A stretch of 64,000 nt of DNA. Source: Prado023 sp963798745. GTDB taxonomy: Bacteria; Actinomycetota; Actinomycetes; S36-B12; CAIYMF01. Position numbers and translations under genes: made by a program. Below, one piece after another: positions 16,426 through 27,396 of the stretch. The DNA lies in NCBI GenBank assembly GCA_963798745.1, contig CAWCUF010000001.1, forward strand, positions 620,001 through 684,000, read 5' to 3'. Within the stretch, counting starts at the first letter, position 1; each line of letters starts with the position of its first letter. The notes beneath the pieces are model-generated. The model had not been told where the DNA came from. It did no database searches and was given only the letters and a program-made list of their open reading frames with translations.

Positions 16426-17861
16426 AGGATCGCCCCCGGGGTGTAGGCCGCCGCTTCCGGGTGCTGGGCGGCGATGACCGCGATTCGGGTCACCACCCGT
16501 TCCACCTGGCCGCGAGCAGCCCCGGTGAAGTCGATCGGCTCGGCGACGAGTGCGTCGAGCGCGGCCCGGTCCAGGCCGAGCCGGCCGTCGGCGGCAAGCC
16601 GGTCGAACAGGTCGTTGCCGGCCTGGCCGCGGCGCATCTCCAGCGCGACCGCGACAGCATGGGTCTTGATCACCTCGTGGGCGACCTCCCGGCCGATGCC
16701 GGCGCGCACCGCGGCCATCAGGATCTTGGTCGTGGCCAGGAACGGCAGGTACCGGCGCAGTTCGGCGTCGATCACGGCGGGGAACGCACCGAACTCGTCG
16801 AGCACGGTCAGGAACGTCTCGAACAGCCCGTCGATGGCGAAGAACGCATCGGGCAGTGCCACCCGGCGCACCACCGAGCAGAACACGTCGCCCTCGTTCC
16901 ACTGCGCGCCGGCCAGCTCGGCGCCCATCGAGGCGTAGCCGCGCAGCAGGACAGTCAGGCCGTTGACCCGCTCGCAGGAGCGCGAGTTCATCTTGTGCGG
17001 CATCGCCGAGGAGCCGACCTGGCCCTCCTTGAATCCCTCGGTGACCAGCTCGTTGCCCGCCATCAGCCGGATCGTCGTGGCCAGGCTCGACGGCCCGGCG
17101 GCGACCTGGACCAGCGCGGAGAGCACATCGTGGTCCAGCGAGCGGGGGTAGATCTGGCCCACGGAGTCCAGTACCTCGGTGAAGCCCAGGTGTGCCGCGA
17201 CCCGACCCTCGAGATCGGCCAGACGTGCGCCGTCGCCCTCGAGCAGGTCGAGCATGTCCTGGGCGGTGCCGACCGGGCCCTTGATGCCGCGCAGCGGGTA
17301 GCGCTCGAGCAGGTCCTCGACGCGGGCGTAGGCCACGATCAGCTCCTCGGCCGCGGAGGCGAACCGCTTGCCGAGGGTGGTGGTCTGCGCCGCGACGTTG
17401 TGGCTGCGCCCGGTCAGCGGCTGCTCGGTGTACGTCGCGGCCAGGGCGCCCAGGCGGGCCAGCGTGGCCACGATCCGGTCGCGGACCAGCAGCAGGGCCT
17501 GGCGCACCTGCATCTGCTCGACGTTCTCGGTCAGGTCCCGGCTGGTCATGCCCTTGTGGATGTGCTCGGTACCGGCCAGGTCGGCGAACTCCTCGATGCG
17601 GGCCTTCACGTCGTGGCGAGTGATCCGCTCGCGCGCTGCGATCGAGGCGAGGTCGACCTGGTCGCGGACCGCCTGGTAGGCCTCGATGGTCCCCGGGGGC
17701 ACCTCGATGCCCAGATCAGCCTGGGCCCGCAGCACGGCGATCCACAGGTCGCGTTCCAGGCGCACCTTGTGCTCCGGGGACCACAGCGCCACCATCGCCG
17801 CGCAGGCGTAGCGCTGGGCCAGGACATTGGGGATGGCCGGCTGGGAGGTCACGGGGGTCAT
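16422..17861 (-). CDS. purB: Adenylosuccinate lyase
   Basis: A 479-aa fumarase-superfamily enzyme that splits SAICAR and adenylosuccinate, releasing fumarate. Family signature GSSAMPHKMNSRSCERVNGL (flexible catalytic Ser loop, about residue 293), with TSRDLTENVEQ and GRSHNVAAQTTTLGKR regions. The ATG at 17861 is chosen because the conserved N-terminus (IPNVLAQRYACAAM) begins there; the frame continues upstream through an inverted repeat. It is followed without a gap by the ASCH-PurC gene. Confidence 0.95.
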   Translation of the reverse strand: MTPVTSQPAIPNVLAQRYACAAMVALWSPEHKVRLERDLWIAVLRAQADLGIEVPPGTIEAYQAVRDQVDLASIAARERITRHDVKARIEEFADLAGTEHIHKGMTSRDLTENVEQMQVRQALLLVRDRIVATLARLGALAATYTEQPLTGRSHNVAAQTTTLGKRFASAAEELIVAYARVEDLLERYPLRGIKGPVGTAQDMLDLLEGDGARLADLEGRVAAHLGFTEVLDSVGQIYPRSLDHDVLSALVQVAAGPSSLATTIRLMAGNELVTEGFKEGQVGSSAMPHKMNSRSCERVNGLTVLLRGYASMGAELAGAQWNEGDVFCSVVRRVALPDAFFAIDGLFETFLTVLDEFGAFPAVIDAELRRYLPFLATTKILMAAVRAGIGREVAHEVIKTHAVAVALEMRRGQAGNDLFDRLAADGRLGLDRAALDALVAEPIDFTGAARGQVERVVTRIAVIAAQHPEAAAYTPGAIL

Positions 17862-17891
17862 TGTCGCAGCCGCCGCCCGCGCCTCGTTGCT

Positions 17892-17930
17892 GTGTACGGA
17901 ATCGACAAGAGGACGGTCGATTCCGTACAC
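17892..17930. repeat. Perfect inverted repeat, 15-bp arms, between purD and purB
   Basis: GTGTACGGAATCGAC (17892-17906) and GTCGATTCCGTACAC (17916-17930) with a 9-nt spacer. It lies 6 nt past the purD stop in the direction of transcription and 30 nt before purB. It may be a terminator without a U run or an operator for purB. Confidence 0.85.
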
Positions 17931-17936
17931 GGCAGG

Positions 17937-19208
17937 TCAGGTTGCGCTGGCCGCCAGCGCGATGTCGTGGCGGTAGTGGCCGCCCTCCAGGCTGATCGCT
18001 GCCAGGAGCTCGTAGGCGCGCTCGCGGGCACCGGTCAGGTCCGCCGCGCGGGCGGTCGCGCAGAGCACCCGTCCGCCCGTGGCGACCAGTTCGCCGTCGC
18101 GCTGCTCGGTCCCGGCGTGGACCACCCAGGCTGCGTCCCAACCCGACTCCCCCCCGGCCTCGGACGGCACCCCGCGCAGCACGCCGCCGGTGCTCGGCGC
18201 CTGCGGGTAGCCCGGCGACGCGAGCACCACGGTCACCGCTGCTCCCGGGTGCCACTCCAGCGGTGCCAACTCGGCCAGGGTGCCGCGCGCCGCGGCGCTG
18301 AGCACACCGGCCAGCGGGGTGCGCAGGAGCGCCAGCACCACCTGGGTCTCGGGATCGCCGAACCGGGCGTTGAACTCCACGACCCGCAGTCCACGGCTGG
18401 TCAGGGCGAGGCCCGCGTAGAGCAGCCCGGAGAACGGCGTCCCCCGCTTGGCCATCAGGTCGATCGTCGGCGTGACGACCCGGGCCATGATGTCCTCGAC
18501 CAAGCCCTCGGGCGCCCATGGCAGTGGGGCGTAGGCGCCCATGCCACCGGTGTTCGGACCGGTGTCCCCGTCGCCGACCCGCTTGAAGTCCTGGGCCGCG
18601 ACCAGGGGCACCGCGGTCGTCCCGTCGGTGATCGCGAACAGCGACACCTCCGGACCGTCGAGGTACTCCTCGATCACGGCCGACCCACCGGCTCGGTCCA
18701 GACAGGTCCGCGCGTGCTCCAGTGCGGCCGCGAGGTCGTCGGTGACCACCACGCCCTTGCCGCCGGCCAGGCCGTCGTCCTTGACGACGTACGGTGCGCC
18801 GAACTGGTCCAGGGCGTTGGCCACCTCCTCGACGGTGCTGCACACGTGGGCCATGGCGGTGGGCACGCCTGCCTCGGCCATCACGCGCTTGGCGAACGCC
18901 TTGGAGCCCTCCAGCGCGGCCGCGGCCCCCGAGGGCCCGAAGCAGTCGATCCCGACCGCCCGGACCGCGTCGGCGACACCGGCGACCAGCGGCGCCTCCG
19001 GCCCGATCACGACGAGGTCGACACCGAGGTGCTGCGCGAGGCGGACCACATCATCGGGGTCGTTGGCCGCGACCGGGTGGTTGGTGCCGGCCTGCGAGGT
19101 CCCGGCGTTGCCCGGGGCGATGTGCAGGGCGGTGACGGTCGGGTCAGCGGCCAGCGTGAGGGCCAGGGCGTGCTCGCGGCCGCCGGAGCCGATGATGAGG
19201 ATGTCCAC
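17937..19208 (-). CDS. purD: Phosphoribosylamine-glycine ligase (GAR synthetase)
   Basis: A 423-aa ATP-grasp enzyme, step 2 of purine synthesis. It shows ILIIGSGGREHALA at the N-terminus, YVVKDDGLAGGKGV (ATP-grasp loop), and RFGDPETQVVL. GTG start at 19208; a TAGCCT -10 box sits 7 nt upstream (complement of 19216-19221), so the mRNA is probably leaderless. It precedes purB and purC on the same strand, but an inverted repeat lies between purD and purB. Confidence 0.95.
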   Translation of the reverse strand: MDILIIGSGGREHALALTLAADPTVTALHIAPGNAGTSQAGTNHPVAANDPDDVVRLAQHLGVDLVVIGPEAPLVAGVADAVRAVGIDCFGPSGAAAALEGSKAFAKRVMAEAGVPTAMAHVCSTVEEVANALDQFGAPYVVKDDGLAGGKGVVVTDDLAAALEHARTCLDRAGGSAVIEEYLDGPEVSLFAITDGTTAVPLVAAQDFKRVGDGDTGPNTGGMGAYAPLPWAPEGLVEDIMARVVTPTIDLMAKRGTPFSGLLYAGLALTSRGLRVVEFNARFGDPETQVVLALLRTPLAGVLSAAARGTLAELAPLEWHPGAAVTVVLASPGYPQAPSTGGVLRGVPSEAGGESGWDAAWVVHAGTEQRDGELVATGGRVLCATARAADLTGARERAYELLAAISLEGGHYRHDIALAASAT

Positions 19209-19298
19209 GCCCGGAAGGCTACCGGCCGCTGCCGCGGGGCCGGCGCGCCCGGTCGGTCGGCCGGCGGGCAGGTCGGGTCCGCCCTCGGCCGGGTCGGG

Positions 19299-20654
19299 TC
19301 AGCCCTCGTAGTAGGTGTCGACCTCGCTGAACACCTCGTCCAGGATGGCCAGGCCCTCCTTGGCCTCGGTGTCGCTCACAGTGCAGGGGGGCACGACGTG
19401 CAGGCGGTTGTAGTTCATGAACGGCAGCAGCCCGCGCTTCCTCGCCGCAGCACCCAGGGTGCCCATCGCCGCCGACGTGCCGCCGTACGGGGCGAGCATC
19501 GCCCGGGTCTCCCGGTTGCTGACCAGGTCCAGGGCCCAGAACACACCCAGACCGCGGACCTCACCGATCACCGGATGCCGCTCGGCCAACTCCTGCAAGC
19601 CCGGGCCGAGCACCTCGCTGCCGATCCGCGCGGCGTTCTCGACGATCCCCTCCCCGCGCATCGCGCTGATGCTGGCCACGATGGACGCCGCGGCCAGCGG
19701 ATGACCCGAGTAGGTCAGCCCGCCCGGGAACACCCGGTCGTCGAAGGTGGCCGCGATCGGATCGGAGATGATCACGCCCCCGACCGGGACGTAACCGGAG
19801 TTGGAGCCCTTGGCGAAGGTGATCAGGTCCGGACGCACGCCGAAGTGGTCGAACGCGAACCACGCGCCGGTCCGGCCGAACCCGGCCATCACCTCGTCGA
19901 GGATCAGCATGATGCCGTGCTCGTCGCACAGGGCGCGCACGCCCTCGAGGTAACCCGGCGGCGGGATCAGCACTCCCGCGGTGCCCACGATCGTCTCGAT
20001 CAGGAGGGCGGCGATCGTCCCCGGGCCCTCGAAGCCGATCACGTCGGCCAGGTGCTCCAGCGCGCGCTGGGACTCCTGCTCCGCGGTGGTGGCCCAGAAG
20101 TGCGAGCGGTACAGGTAGGGGCCGAAGAAGTGCACGTGGTCGTCGGCGTACTCGTTGGGCCAGCGACGCGGATCGCCGGTCGCGACGATCGCCGCACCGG
20201 TGTTGCCGTGGTACGAGCGGTAGAAGCTCAGGACCTTGCGCCGGCCCGTGTGCAGTCGCGCCATCCGGACCGCGTTCTCGTTGGCGTCGGCGCCGCCGTT
20301 GGTGAAGAACACCTTGTTCATGCCCTCGGGGGCCAACTCGGCGATCAGCCGGGCAGCCTCGCCCCGGGCGGCGTTCGCGTGCTGCGGGGCGACGGTGGCC
20401 AACAGCGCCGCCTGCGCCTGGATCGCGGCGATCACCTTCGGGTGCTGGTGGCCGATGTTGACATTCACCAACTGGCTGGAGAAGTCCAGGTACCGGTTGC
20501 CGTCGAAGTCCCAGACGTAGCTGCCCGCGCCCCCGGCGATCGTCAGCGGGTCCAGCGCCGCCTGCGCCGACCACGAGTGGAACACATGCGCCCGATCCAG
20601 CTCGTAGGCGCGCGTCCCCGCAGCGGGATCCGTGGTCGGGGTGGGCTCAGACAT
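19299..20654 (-). CDS. Class III PLP-dependent aminotransferase (substrate unknown)
   Basis: A 451-aa fold-type I aminotransferase. It shows GSYVWDFDGNRYLDFSSQ, FFTNGGADANENAVRMAR, ILDEVMAGFGRTG, and the PLP lysine in ITFAKGSNSGYVPVGGV (about residue 285). This branch includes taurine-, beta-alanine- and omega-amino-acid:pyruvate transaminases; I cannot pick the substrate. It is between pntB and purD and preceded by a strong hairpin, so it is probably transcribed on its own. Confidence 0.85.
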   Translation of the reverse strand: MSEPTPTTDPAAGTRAYELDRAHVFHSWSAQAALDPLTIAGGAGSYVWDFDGNRYLDFSSQLVNVNIGHQHPKVIAAIQAQAALLATVAPQHANAARGEAARLIAELAPEGMNKVFFTNGGADANENAVRMARLHTGRRKVLSFYRSYHGNTGAAIVATGDPRRWPNEYADDHVHFFGPYLYRSHFWATTAEQESQRALEHLADVIGFEGPGTIAALLIETIVGTAGVLIPPPGYLEGVRALCDEHGIMLILDEVMAGFGRTGAWFAFDHFGVRPDLITFAKGSNSGYVPVGGVIISDPIAATFDDRVFPGGLTYSGHPLAAASIVASISAMRGEGIVENAARIGSEVLGPGLQELAERHPVIGEVRGLGVFWALDLVSNRETRAMLAPYGGTSAAMGTLGAAARKRGLLPFMNYNRLHVVPPCTVSDTEAKEGLAILDEVFSEVDTYYEG

Positions 20655-20710
20655 GCGTTCTCCTCAGTCGAGCGATGCGTGCTCGGACGATATTAGCCGC
20701 CCCCGACACA

Positions 20711-20780
20711 GCACACGCTTCCCTTCCGTTGATCCGCTTCTCGACTTCGGGAAGCGGATTCGCTCGAGGGAAGCGTGTGC
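20711..20780 (-). terminator. Long compound hairpin downstream of pntB
   Basis: Outer arms GCACACGCTTCCCT (20711-20724) and AGGGAAGCGTGTGC (20767-20780) are perfect 14-bp complements. A second perfect pair inside, ATCCGCTTC/GAAGCGGAT (20732-20740/20751-20759), continues the stem. It starts 16 nt after the pntB stop, so it is probably the end of the pnt transcript. Confidence 0.75.
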
Positions 20781-20795
20781 GATGCAGTGGGGTGG

Positions 20796-22232
20796 CTACA
20801 GGGCCTTGAGGATGTCCTCCACCCGGTCCTTCGCGTCGCCGAACAGCATCTGGGTGTTCTCCTTGAAGAACAGCGGGTTCTGCACGCCCGCGTAGCCGGT
20901 GGCCATCGAGCGCTTGAACACGATCACGTCCTTGGCCTGCCAGACCGTGAGCACCGGCATCCCCGCGATCGGGCTGCCCGGGTCGTCCATCGCGGCCGGG
21001 TTGACCGTGTCGTTGGCCCCGATGACGAGCACGACATCGGTCGAGGGGAAGTCCTCGTTGATCTCGTCCATCTCCATCACGATGTCGTAGGGCACCTTGG
21101 CCTCGGCCAGCAGCACGTTCATGTGCCCGGGCAGTCGGCCGGCGACCGGGTGGATGCCGAAGCGCACATTCACACCGCGCTCGCGCAGCTTGCGGGTCAG
21201 CTCAGCCACCGGGTACTGCGCTTGGGCCACGGCCATCCCGTAGCCCGGGGTGATGATCACGTCGTGCGCGTCGGCGAGCAGCTCGGCTGCGCCCTCGGCG
21301 TTGATCTCGCGGTGCTCGCCGTAGTCGACGTCCGCACTGACGGTGCCGCCCTCGACGCCGAACCCGCCGGCGATCACCGAGATGAACGAGCGGTTCATCG
21401 CCCGGCACATGATGTAGGACAGGTAGGCACCCGAGGAGCCCACCAGCGCACCGGTGATGATCAGCAGGTCGTTGTTGAGCAGGAAGCCCGCTGCCGCCGC
21501 CGCCCAGCCGGAGTAGCTGTTGAGCATCGAGACCACGACGGGCATGTCGCCGCCGCCGATCGAGGCGACCAGGTGCCAGCCCAGGAACAGGGCCAGCGCG
21601 GTCATGACGCCCAGCAGCGACTGGCGCGCGATGGTCTGGTCCTCGGGGATCGCCACGTAGCTGACGGTCATCACGAAGAACGCGATGATGATGCCCAGGT
21701 TGAGCTGGTTGTGCCGCGGCAGCATCATCGGGGCGGAGTTGATCCGCGCCGAGAGCTTGAGGAACGCCACGATCGAGCCGGTGAACGTCACCGCGCCGAT
21801 GAACACGCCGACGAACACCTCGACGTCGTGGATCGCGGGGTAGGCGACCAGCTCCTCGTACGAGCTGTTCCAGCCGACCAGGACGGCGGCCAGGCCGACG
21901 AAGCTGTGCAGGATGGCGATCAGCTCCGGCATGCCGGTCATCTCGACCTTGCGGGCCCGCCAGATGCCGATCACCGCACCGATGGCCATCGCCGCCGCGA
22001 TCAGCCCGAGGCCGACCCAGCCGGTGCCCTCGGAGACGACGAGGTTGTCGCCGACGTTGGTGCCCAGCACGGCGGCCATGATGGTGATCGTCAGGGCGAT
22101 CGCCATGCCGACGATGCCGTAGCGGTTGCCCATCGGGGCGCTCTCGTGCTTGGACAGGCCCGCCAGGGCCAGGATGAACAGCAGCCCGGCGACGATGTAG
22201 GCGCCCTGTTGCAGGGACTCCGGAATGGTCAT
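20796..22232 (-). CDS. pntB: NAD(P) transhydrogenase subunit beta
   Basis: A 478-aa membrane subunit of the proton-translocating transhydrogenase (NADH + NADP+ to NAD+ + NADPH). The first about 270 residues hold nine hydrophobic helices; the C-terminal dIII domain binds NADP(H) (VIITPGYGMAVAQAQYPV, RFGIHPVAGRLPGHMNVLLAEA, VLVIGANDTVNPAA). ATG overlaps the pntA stop (ATGA), so the pair is translationally coupled. Confidence 0.95.
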   Translation of the reverse strand: MTIPESLQQGAYIVAGLLFILALAGLSKHESAPMGNRYGIVGMAIALTITIMAAVLGTNVGDNLVVSEGTGWVGLGLIAAAMAIGAVIGIWRARKVEMTGMPELIAILHSFVGLAAVLVGWNSSYEELVAYPAIHDVEVFVGVFIGAVTFTGSIVAFLKLSARINSAPMMLPRHNQLNLGIIIAFFVMTVSYVAIPEDQTIARQSLLGVMTALALFLGWHLVASIGGGDMPVVVSMLNSYSGWAAAAAGFLLNNDLLIITGALVGSSGAYLSYIMCRAMNRSFISVIAGGFGVEGGTVSADVDYGEHREINAEGAAELLADAHDVIITPGYGMAVAQAQYPVAELTRKLRERGVNVRFGIHPVAGRLPGHMNVLLAEAKVPYDIVMEMDEINEDFPSTDVVLVIGANDTVNPAAMDDPGSPIAGMPVLTVWQAKDVIVFKRSMATGYAGVQNPLFFKENTQMLFGDAKDRVEDILKAL

Positions 22233-23773
22233 CGGACCGCGTCCTCACGCTTGAACATCTCGAGCATCCGGGCCGTGACGGTGAACCCGCCGAACACGTT
22301 GATGCTGGCCACCAGGATCGCGATGAACGCCAGGGCTGACACCCAGAACGCGCCATGGCCGACCTGCAGCAGCGCGCCGACCAGGATGATGCCGCTGATC
22401 GCGTTGGTCACCGACATCAGCGGGGTGTGCAGGGCGTGGTGGACGTTGCCGATCACGTAGAAGCCGATCACCACCGAGAGCATGAACACCAGGAAGTGGC
22501 CCAGGATCGACTCGGGTGCGAACGCCGACATCAGCAGGAACAGTCCGGCGCCGGCGCCGATCAGGCCCAGCCGCGTGCTGGCTGCCATCTTCTTCTTCGG
22601 TGGTGCGGGTTCTGGCGGTGGTGCGGTGGCCACGGCGACCGGAGCGGCGGACACCTGCACCGGCGGCGGGGGCCACATGACCTCACCGGCGCGGGCCACG
22701 GTCATCCCGCGCTGCACGACGTCCTCGAGGTCCAGCACGGCCGCGCCGTCCTTGGCCGGGGTCATCAGCTTGAGCAGGTTCACCAGGTTGGTGCCGAACA
22801 GCTGGGAGGCCTGGGTCGGCAGCCGACCGGGCAGGTCGGTGTATCCCAGGATCGTGACCCCGTTGTCGGTGACCACGCGCTCGTCGGGGCGGCTGCCGGC
22901 GACGTTGCCGCCGTTGGCCGCGGCCATGTCGACCACGACGCTCCCGGGCTTCATCGAGGCGACCATCTCCTGCGTGAACAGTCGCGGCGCGGGCCGCCCG
23001 GGGATCAGCGCGGTGGTGATGACGATGTCGACGTCACGCGCCTGCGCCGCGTACAGCTCGGCGGCCTTGCGGTTGAAGTCCTCGCCCATCTCCTTGGCGT
23101 AGCCGGTCGCACTGGGCCCGGTGTCCTCCACCTCGATGCGCAGGAACTCCGCGCCCATCGACTCGACCTGCTCGCCGACCTCGGAACGGGCGTCGAAGGC
23201 GCGCACGATCGCGCCGAGGCTGCTCGCCGTGCCGATGGCTGCCAGGCCCGCGACACCCGCGCCGACGACCAGGACCTTCGCGGGTGGGACCTTCCCGGCC
23301 GCGGTGACCTGGCCGGTGAAGAACGAGCCGAACTCGTTGGCGGCCTCGATGACCGCGCGGTAGCCGCCGATGTTGGCCATCGAGCTCAGGACGTCCAGGG
23401 ACTGGGCGCGCGAGATGCGCGGCACGGCGTCCATCGCCAGGGCGGTGACGCCGCGTTGCGCCAGGGCGCTGACCAGTTCGGGCGCGAGCGCCGGGGCCAG
23501 CAGGCAGGCCAGGGCCTGTCCCTCGTGCAGCCGGGCGATCTCCTCGGGGGTGGGCGCGTTGATCTTCAGCACGAAGTCGGCGTCCCACACCTCGGGGCCC
23601 ACGATCTGGGCACCGGCCGCGGCGTACGCGGGGTCCTCGAAGGACGCACCGGACCCAGCGCCGGACTCGATCGCGACCTCGTAGCCGAGCTTGATCAGCG
23701 CCTCGACGGTCTTGGGGGTGGCGGCGACGCGCCGTTCCCCGGGCTTGGACTCCTTGGGCACACCAATGCGCAC
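22229..23773 (-). CDS. pntA: NAD(P) transhydrogenase subunit alpha, full-length
   Basis: A 514-aa alpha subunit. Residues 1-380 are the NAD(H)-binding dI domain (RIGVPKESKPGERRVAATP, KVLVVGAGVAGLAAIGTA). A Pro/Ala linker ending in KKK (about 385-410) is followed by four hydrophobic helices (about 415-505). Many actinobacteria split this into PntAA and PntAB; here it is one chain. GTG start after GAGAGGACAAGTC; a TATATG -10-like box lies upstream in 23795-23815. Confidence 0.95.
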   Translation of the reverse strand: MRIGVPKESKPGERRVAATPKTVEALIKLGYEVAIESGAGSGASFEDPAYAAAGAQIVGPEVWDADFVLKINAPTPEEIARLHEGQALACLLAPALAPELVSALAQRGVTALAMDAVPRISRAQSLDVLSSMANIGGYRAVIEAANEFGSFFTGQVTAAGKVPPAKVLVVGAGVAGLAAIGTASSLGAIVRAFDARSEVGEQVESMGAEFLRIEVEDTGPSATGYAKEMGEDFNRKAAELYAAQARDVDIVITTALIPGRPAPRLFTQEMVASMKPGSVVVDMAAANGGNVAGSRPDERVVTDNGVTILGYTDLPGRLPTQASQLFGTNLVNLLKLMTPAKDGAAVLDLEDVVQRGMTVARAGEVMWPPPPVQVSAAPVAVATAPPPEPAPPKKKMAASTRLGLIGAGAGLFLLMSAFAPESILGHFLVFMLSVVIGFYVIGNVHHALHTPLMSVTNAISGIILVGALLQVGHGAFWVSALAFIAILVASINVFGGFTVTARMLEMFKREDAVR

Positions 23774-23972
23774 GACTTGTCCTCTCGAAGTGAGTCGCTG
23801 AGCAACATATATCGTCGCCGCGGGTGCGCCGGCAGCGGGTGAGGCCGCTCAGGACAGGTCAGGACGTAGGTCCCCGCGGGCCACCGGCAGTGGTCCCGCT
23901 GGCGGCAGGTCCTCGGTCAGCGGCGCCGCGGCGGGAGCCGACGGTCGTTCCAGCGGGCGACCGTGGCCGGGT

Positions 23973-25055
23973 TCAGCCCGTCCGGTCGGGATCGGGAAAG
24001 TGCCCGCGCACCAGTTGTGGGGGCCAGTCCACCTCGTCGCCGAGCTCGTGGGCGGCGCGCAGGGGCCACTGCGGGTCGCGCAGCAATGCTCGGCCCAGTG
24101 CGACCAGGTCGGCGGAGCCCTCGGCCAGGATCGCCTCGGCCTGGCGGGGCTCGGTGAGCATGCCCACCGCAGCGGTCGCGATCCCGGACTCCGCCCGGAT
24201 CCGGGCCGACATGGCCACCTGGTAGCCGGGCGCCGGGGCGATCGTCTGGTGCGGGCTGGCGCCACCACTGGAGACGTCGATCAGGTCCACGCCCAGCTCG
24301 CGCAGCCAGCCGCAGACGACCACGGAGTCCTCGATGGTGTGCCCACCGACAGCCCAGTCTGTGGCGCTGATCCGCACCAGCAGCGCCCGATCCGCGGGCC
24401 AGATCGCCCGAACCTCGCCCACCACCTCCAGCAGCAGGCGCGCCCGGCCGGCGAGGTCACCGCCGTAGGCATCGGTGCGGTCGTTGGCCAACGGGGAGAG
24501 GAACTGGTGGAGCAGGTAGCCGTGGGCGGCGTGCACCTCGACGGTGTCGAAGCCGGCGTCGAGCGCGCGCTGCGCTGCCGCCGCGAACGCCGCCACGACC
24601 TCGCCGATCCCCGCCGCGGACAGCTCCTGCGGCGCGGCCAGCCCCGGGTAGCCCGTCGAGCTCGGACCGACCGTGGCCCAGCCGCCCTCCTCGGCCGGGA
24701 CGCTGCCCGAGCCGCTCCACGGCCGGTAGGTCGACGCCTTGTTCCCGGCATGTGCCAGCTGCACGCCGGCCACGGCCCCCTGCCCCTGGACGAAGGCCAC
24801 GATCGGCGCCCACGCCTGTGCCTGCTCGTCGGACCACAGTCCGGTGTCCTGGGGGCTGATCCTCCCCTCGGGGCGCACCGCGGTGGCCTCGGCCATCACC
24901 AGCCCGGCCCCGCCGCGCGCCAGCCCACCGAGATGGACCAGGTGCCATGGTTGCGCAACCCCCTCGACGGCGGAGTACTGGCACATCGGTGCCACCATGA
25001 TCCGGTTGCGCAGGCGCGTGGATCGCAGGGTCAGTGGGCTCAGCAGCAGGGACAT
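23973..25055 (-). CDS. Old yellow enzyme family ene-reductase (YqjM-like)
   Basis: A 360-aa FMN-dependent NADPH oxidoreductase reducing activated C=C bonds. It shows LRNRIMVAPMCQYSA (Cys that tunes FMN, YqjM class), QLAHAGNKAS, EVHAAHGYLLHQFLSPLAN and DVSSGGASP. The ATG at 25055 is supported by the conserved start (LLLSPLTLRSTRLRNR) and a TAGGTT -10 box 7 nt upstream, so it is probably leaderless. The physiological substrate is unknown; it lies just downstream of purA. Confidence 0.9.
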   Translation of the reverse strand: MSLLLSPLTLRSTRLRNRIMVAPMCQYSAVEGVAQPWHLVHLGGLARGGAGLVMAEATAVRPEGRISPQDTGLWSDEQAQAWAPIVAFVQGQGAVAGVQLAHAGNKASTYRPWSGSGSVPAEEGGWATVGPSSTGYPGLAAPQELSAAGIGEVVAAFAAAAQRALDAGFDTVEVHAAHGYLLHQFLSPLANDRTDAYGGDLAGRARLLLEVVGEVRAIWPADRALLVRISATDWAVGGHTIEDSVVVCGWLRELGVDLIDVSSGGASPHQTIAPAPGYQVAMSARIRAESGIATAAVGMLTEPRQAEAILAEGSADLVALGRALLRDPQWPLRAAHELGDEVDWPPQLVRGHFPDPDRTG

Positions 25056-25110
25056 GGCGGCCAACCTAGCGGGCACGGGCGCCAGAGGCCGCTGGGCCCC
25101 GGCCCGTGGC

Positions 25111-26397
<1,287 letters not shown>

Positions 26398-26503
26398 TCG
26401 AGCCTCCTCAGGCCAGCGCCCCGCTCATCGGCACGCCCTCAACAGCCCCCGACTGGGAGCACCGCGACCACCCTAGCGCCGCAGGATTGGCCACATCACG
26501 CGT

Positions 26504-26546
26504 TGCATCATCGATCTGGCACTCAAACTGCTGGATCGATGATGCA
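26504..26546. repeat. Palindromic element A, ATCGATC family
   Basis: TGCATCATCGATC (26504-26516) pairs perfectly with GATCGATGATGCA (26534-26546) around a 17-nt loop. A near-identical 32-bp core recurs at 27397-27428, on the other side of the decayed DUF559 gene. The stop codon of that gene's last frame falls inside this element. Confidence 0.85.
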
Positions 26547-27300
26547 GGCCGCGTCACCGAGCACGACGGATGCCAGGAGCTCGAAGAACGGCGCTGGAGT
26601 GTTGCGGATCTCCCAGCCCGTGACCCGCAGGATGAGCGCCCCGGTTCGGACGGTGAGGCGTTGTGACGTGTGATGTCGGCGTGCCACGCGTCGGTGACGA
26701 GGTGGCCCACGCCGTCGATCTCGACGACCACCACACGGCCGTCGGGCAGGTGGAACTCCGCATCGGTGCGGCGGCGCTGGCCGTGCGCATCGACGCGCCT
26801 GGTCTGCATCCGGGGCTTGGGCAGGCCCCAGCGCCGGCACTCACGCAGCGAAGTCGACCTCGTGGGTGCTCTGCGCACCTTCGGAGAGGGCGCGCAACGC
26901 CTCCTCGATCCACCTGCGGTGCCGGACCCTCGAGCGGCCCTGGAGCTCACGCTGCAGCGTGCGCGGTGTGCTCAAGTGCTGTTGGCAGGCGCTGGCAATG
27001 ATCGTCAGTACCTCACGCGCGGAGTGCGCCTGGCCACTGGCGTCGATGCTGGCCGCGGCCGCCGGAACGCGCGCGGGGAGCCCGCCGCCGCGCGGAAGAT
27101 CCGGCCATCCGCAGTTGGGCGGACGTCAAGTCCCCCTCCCGGTCGCAGAACACCCGCATGCCGTGCTTGTCCCAGCCGGTCTCGGTGGCGCGCAGCAGGG
27201 TCCGGCGCGAGAGCCCCACGTCGGTGGAGTGCCAGTCGGCGATGAGTCCGCGCTGGACTCGGAGAAGTGCGCGAGCCGCGGGCGTGAGTCGAGGTCCCAT
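26523..27300 (-). pseudogene. Decayed DUF559-domain (AbiEi-like) protein gene
   Basis: Pieces of one protein appear in different minus-strand frames. The N-terminal helix-turn-helix-like part (RVQRGLIADWHSTDVGLSRR, then LTSAQLRMAG) starts at 27300. A middle part reads EEALRALSEGAQSTHEVDFA. The endonuclease-like core follows (RRRTDAEFHLPDGR, VVVVEIDGVGHLV), and the end reads LILRVTGWEIRNTPAPFFELL. At least two frameshifts and a missing central segment separate them. Intact relatives are about 280-320 aa and are common, often decaying, accessory genes in actinobacteria. Function of the family is uncertain. Confidence 0.8.
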
Positions 27301-27396
27301 GGGCGCGAGTCTCGTGCTCGGAGCCGGAAACGGCGATCCGTTGTCCACAGCGGGCCAGCGCCGGGGCCAGGGCAGCGCCATGCCCCGCCGTAGGCG

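Noticed and set aside
16461..20696. 1411-codon open frame on the plus strand across purB, purD and the aminotransferase
   Set aside because: Crosses three well-supported minus-strand genes and has shadow composition.
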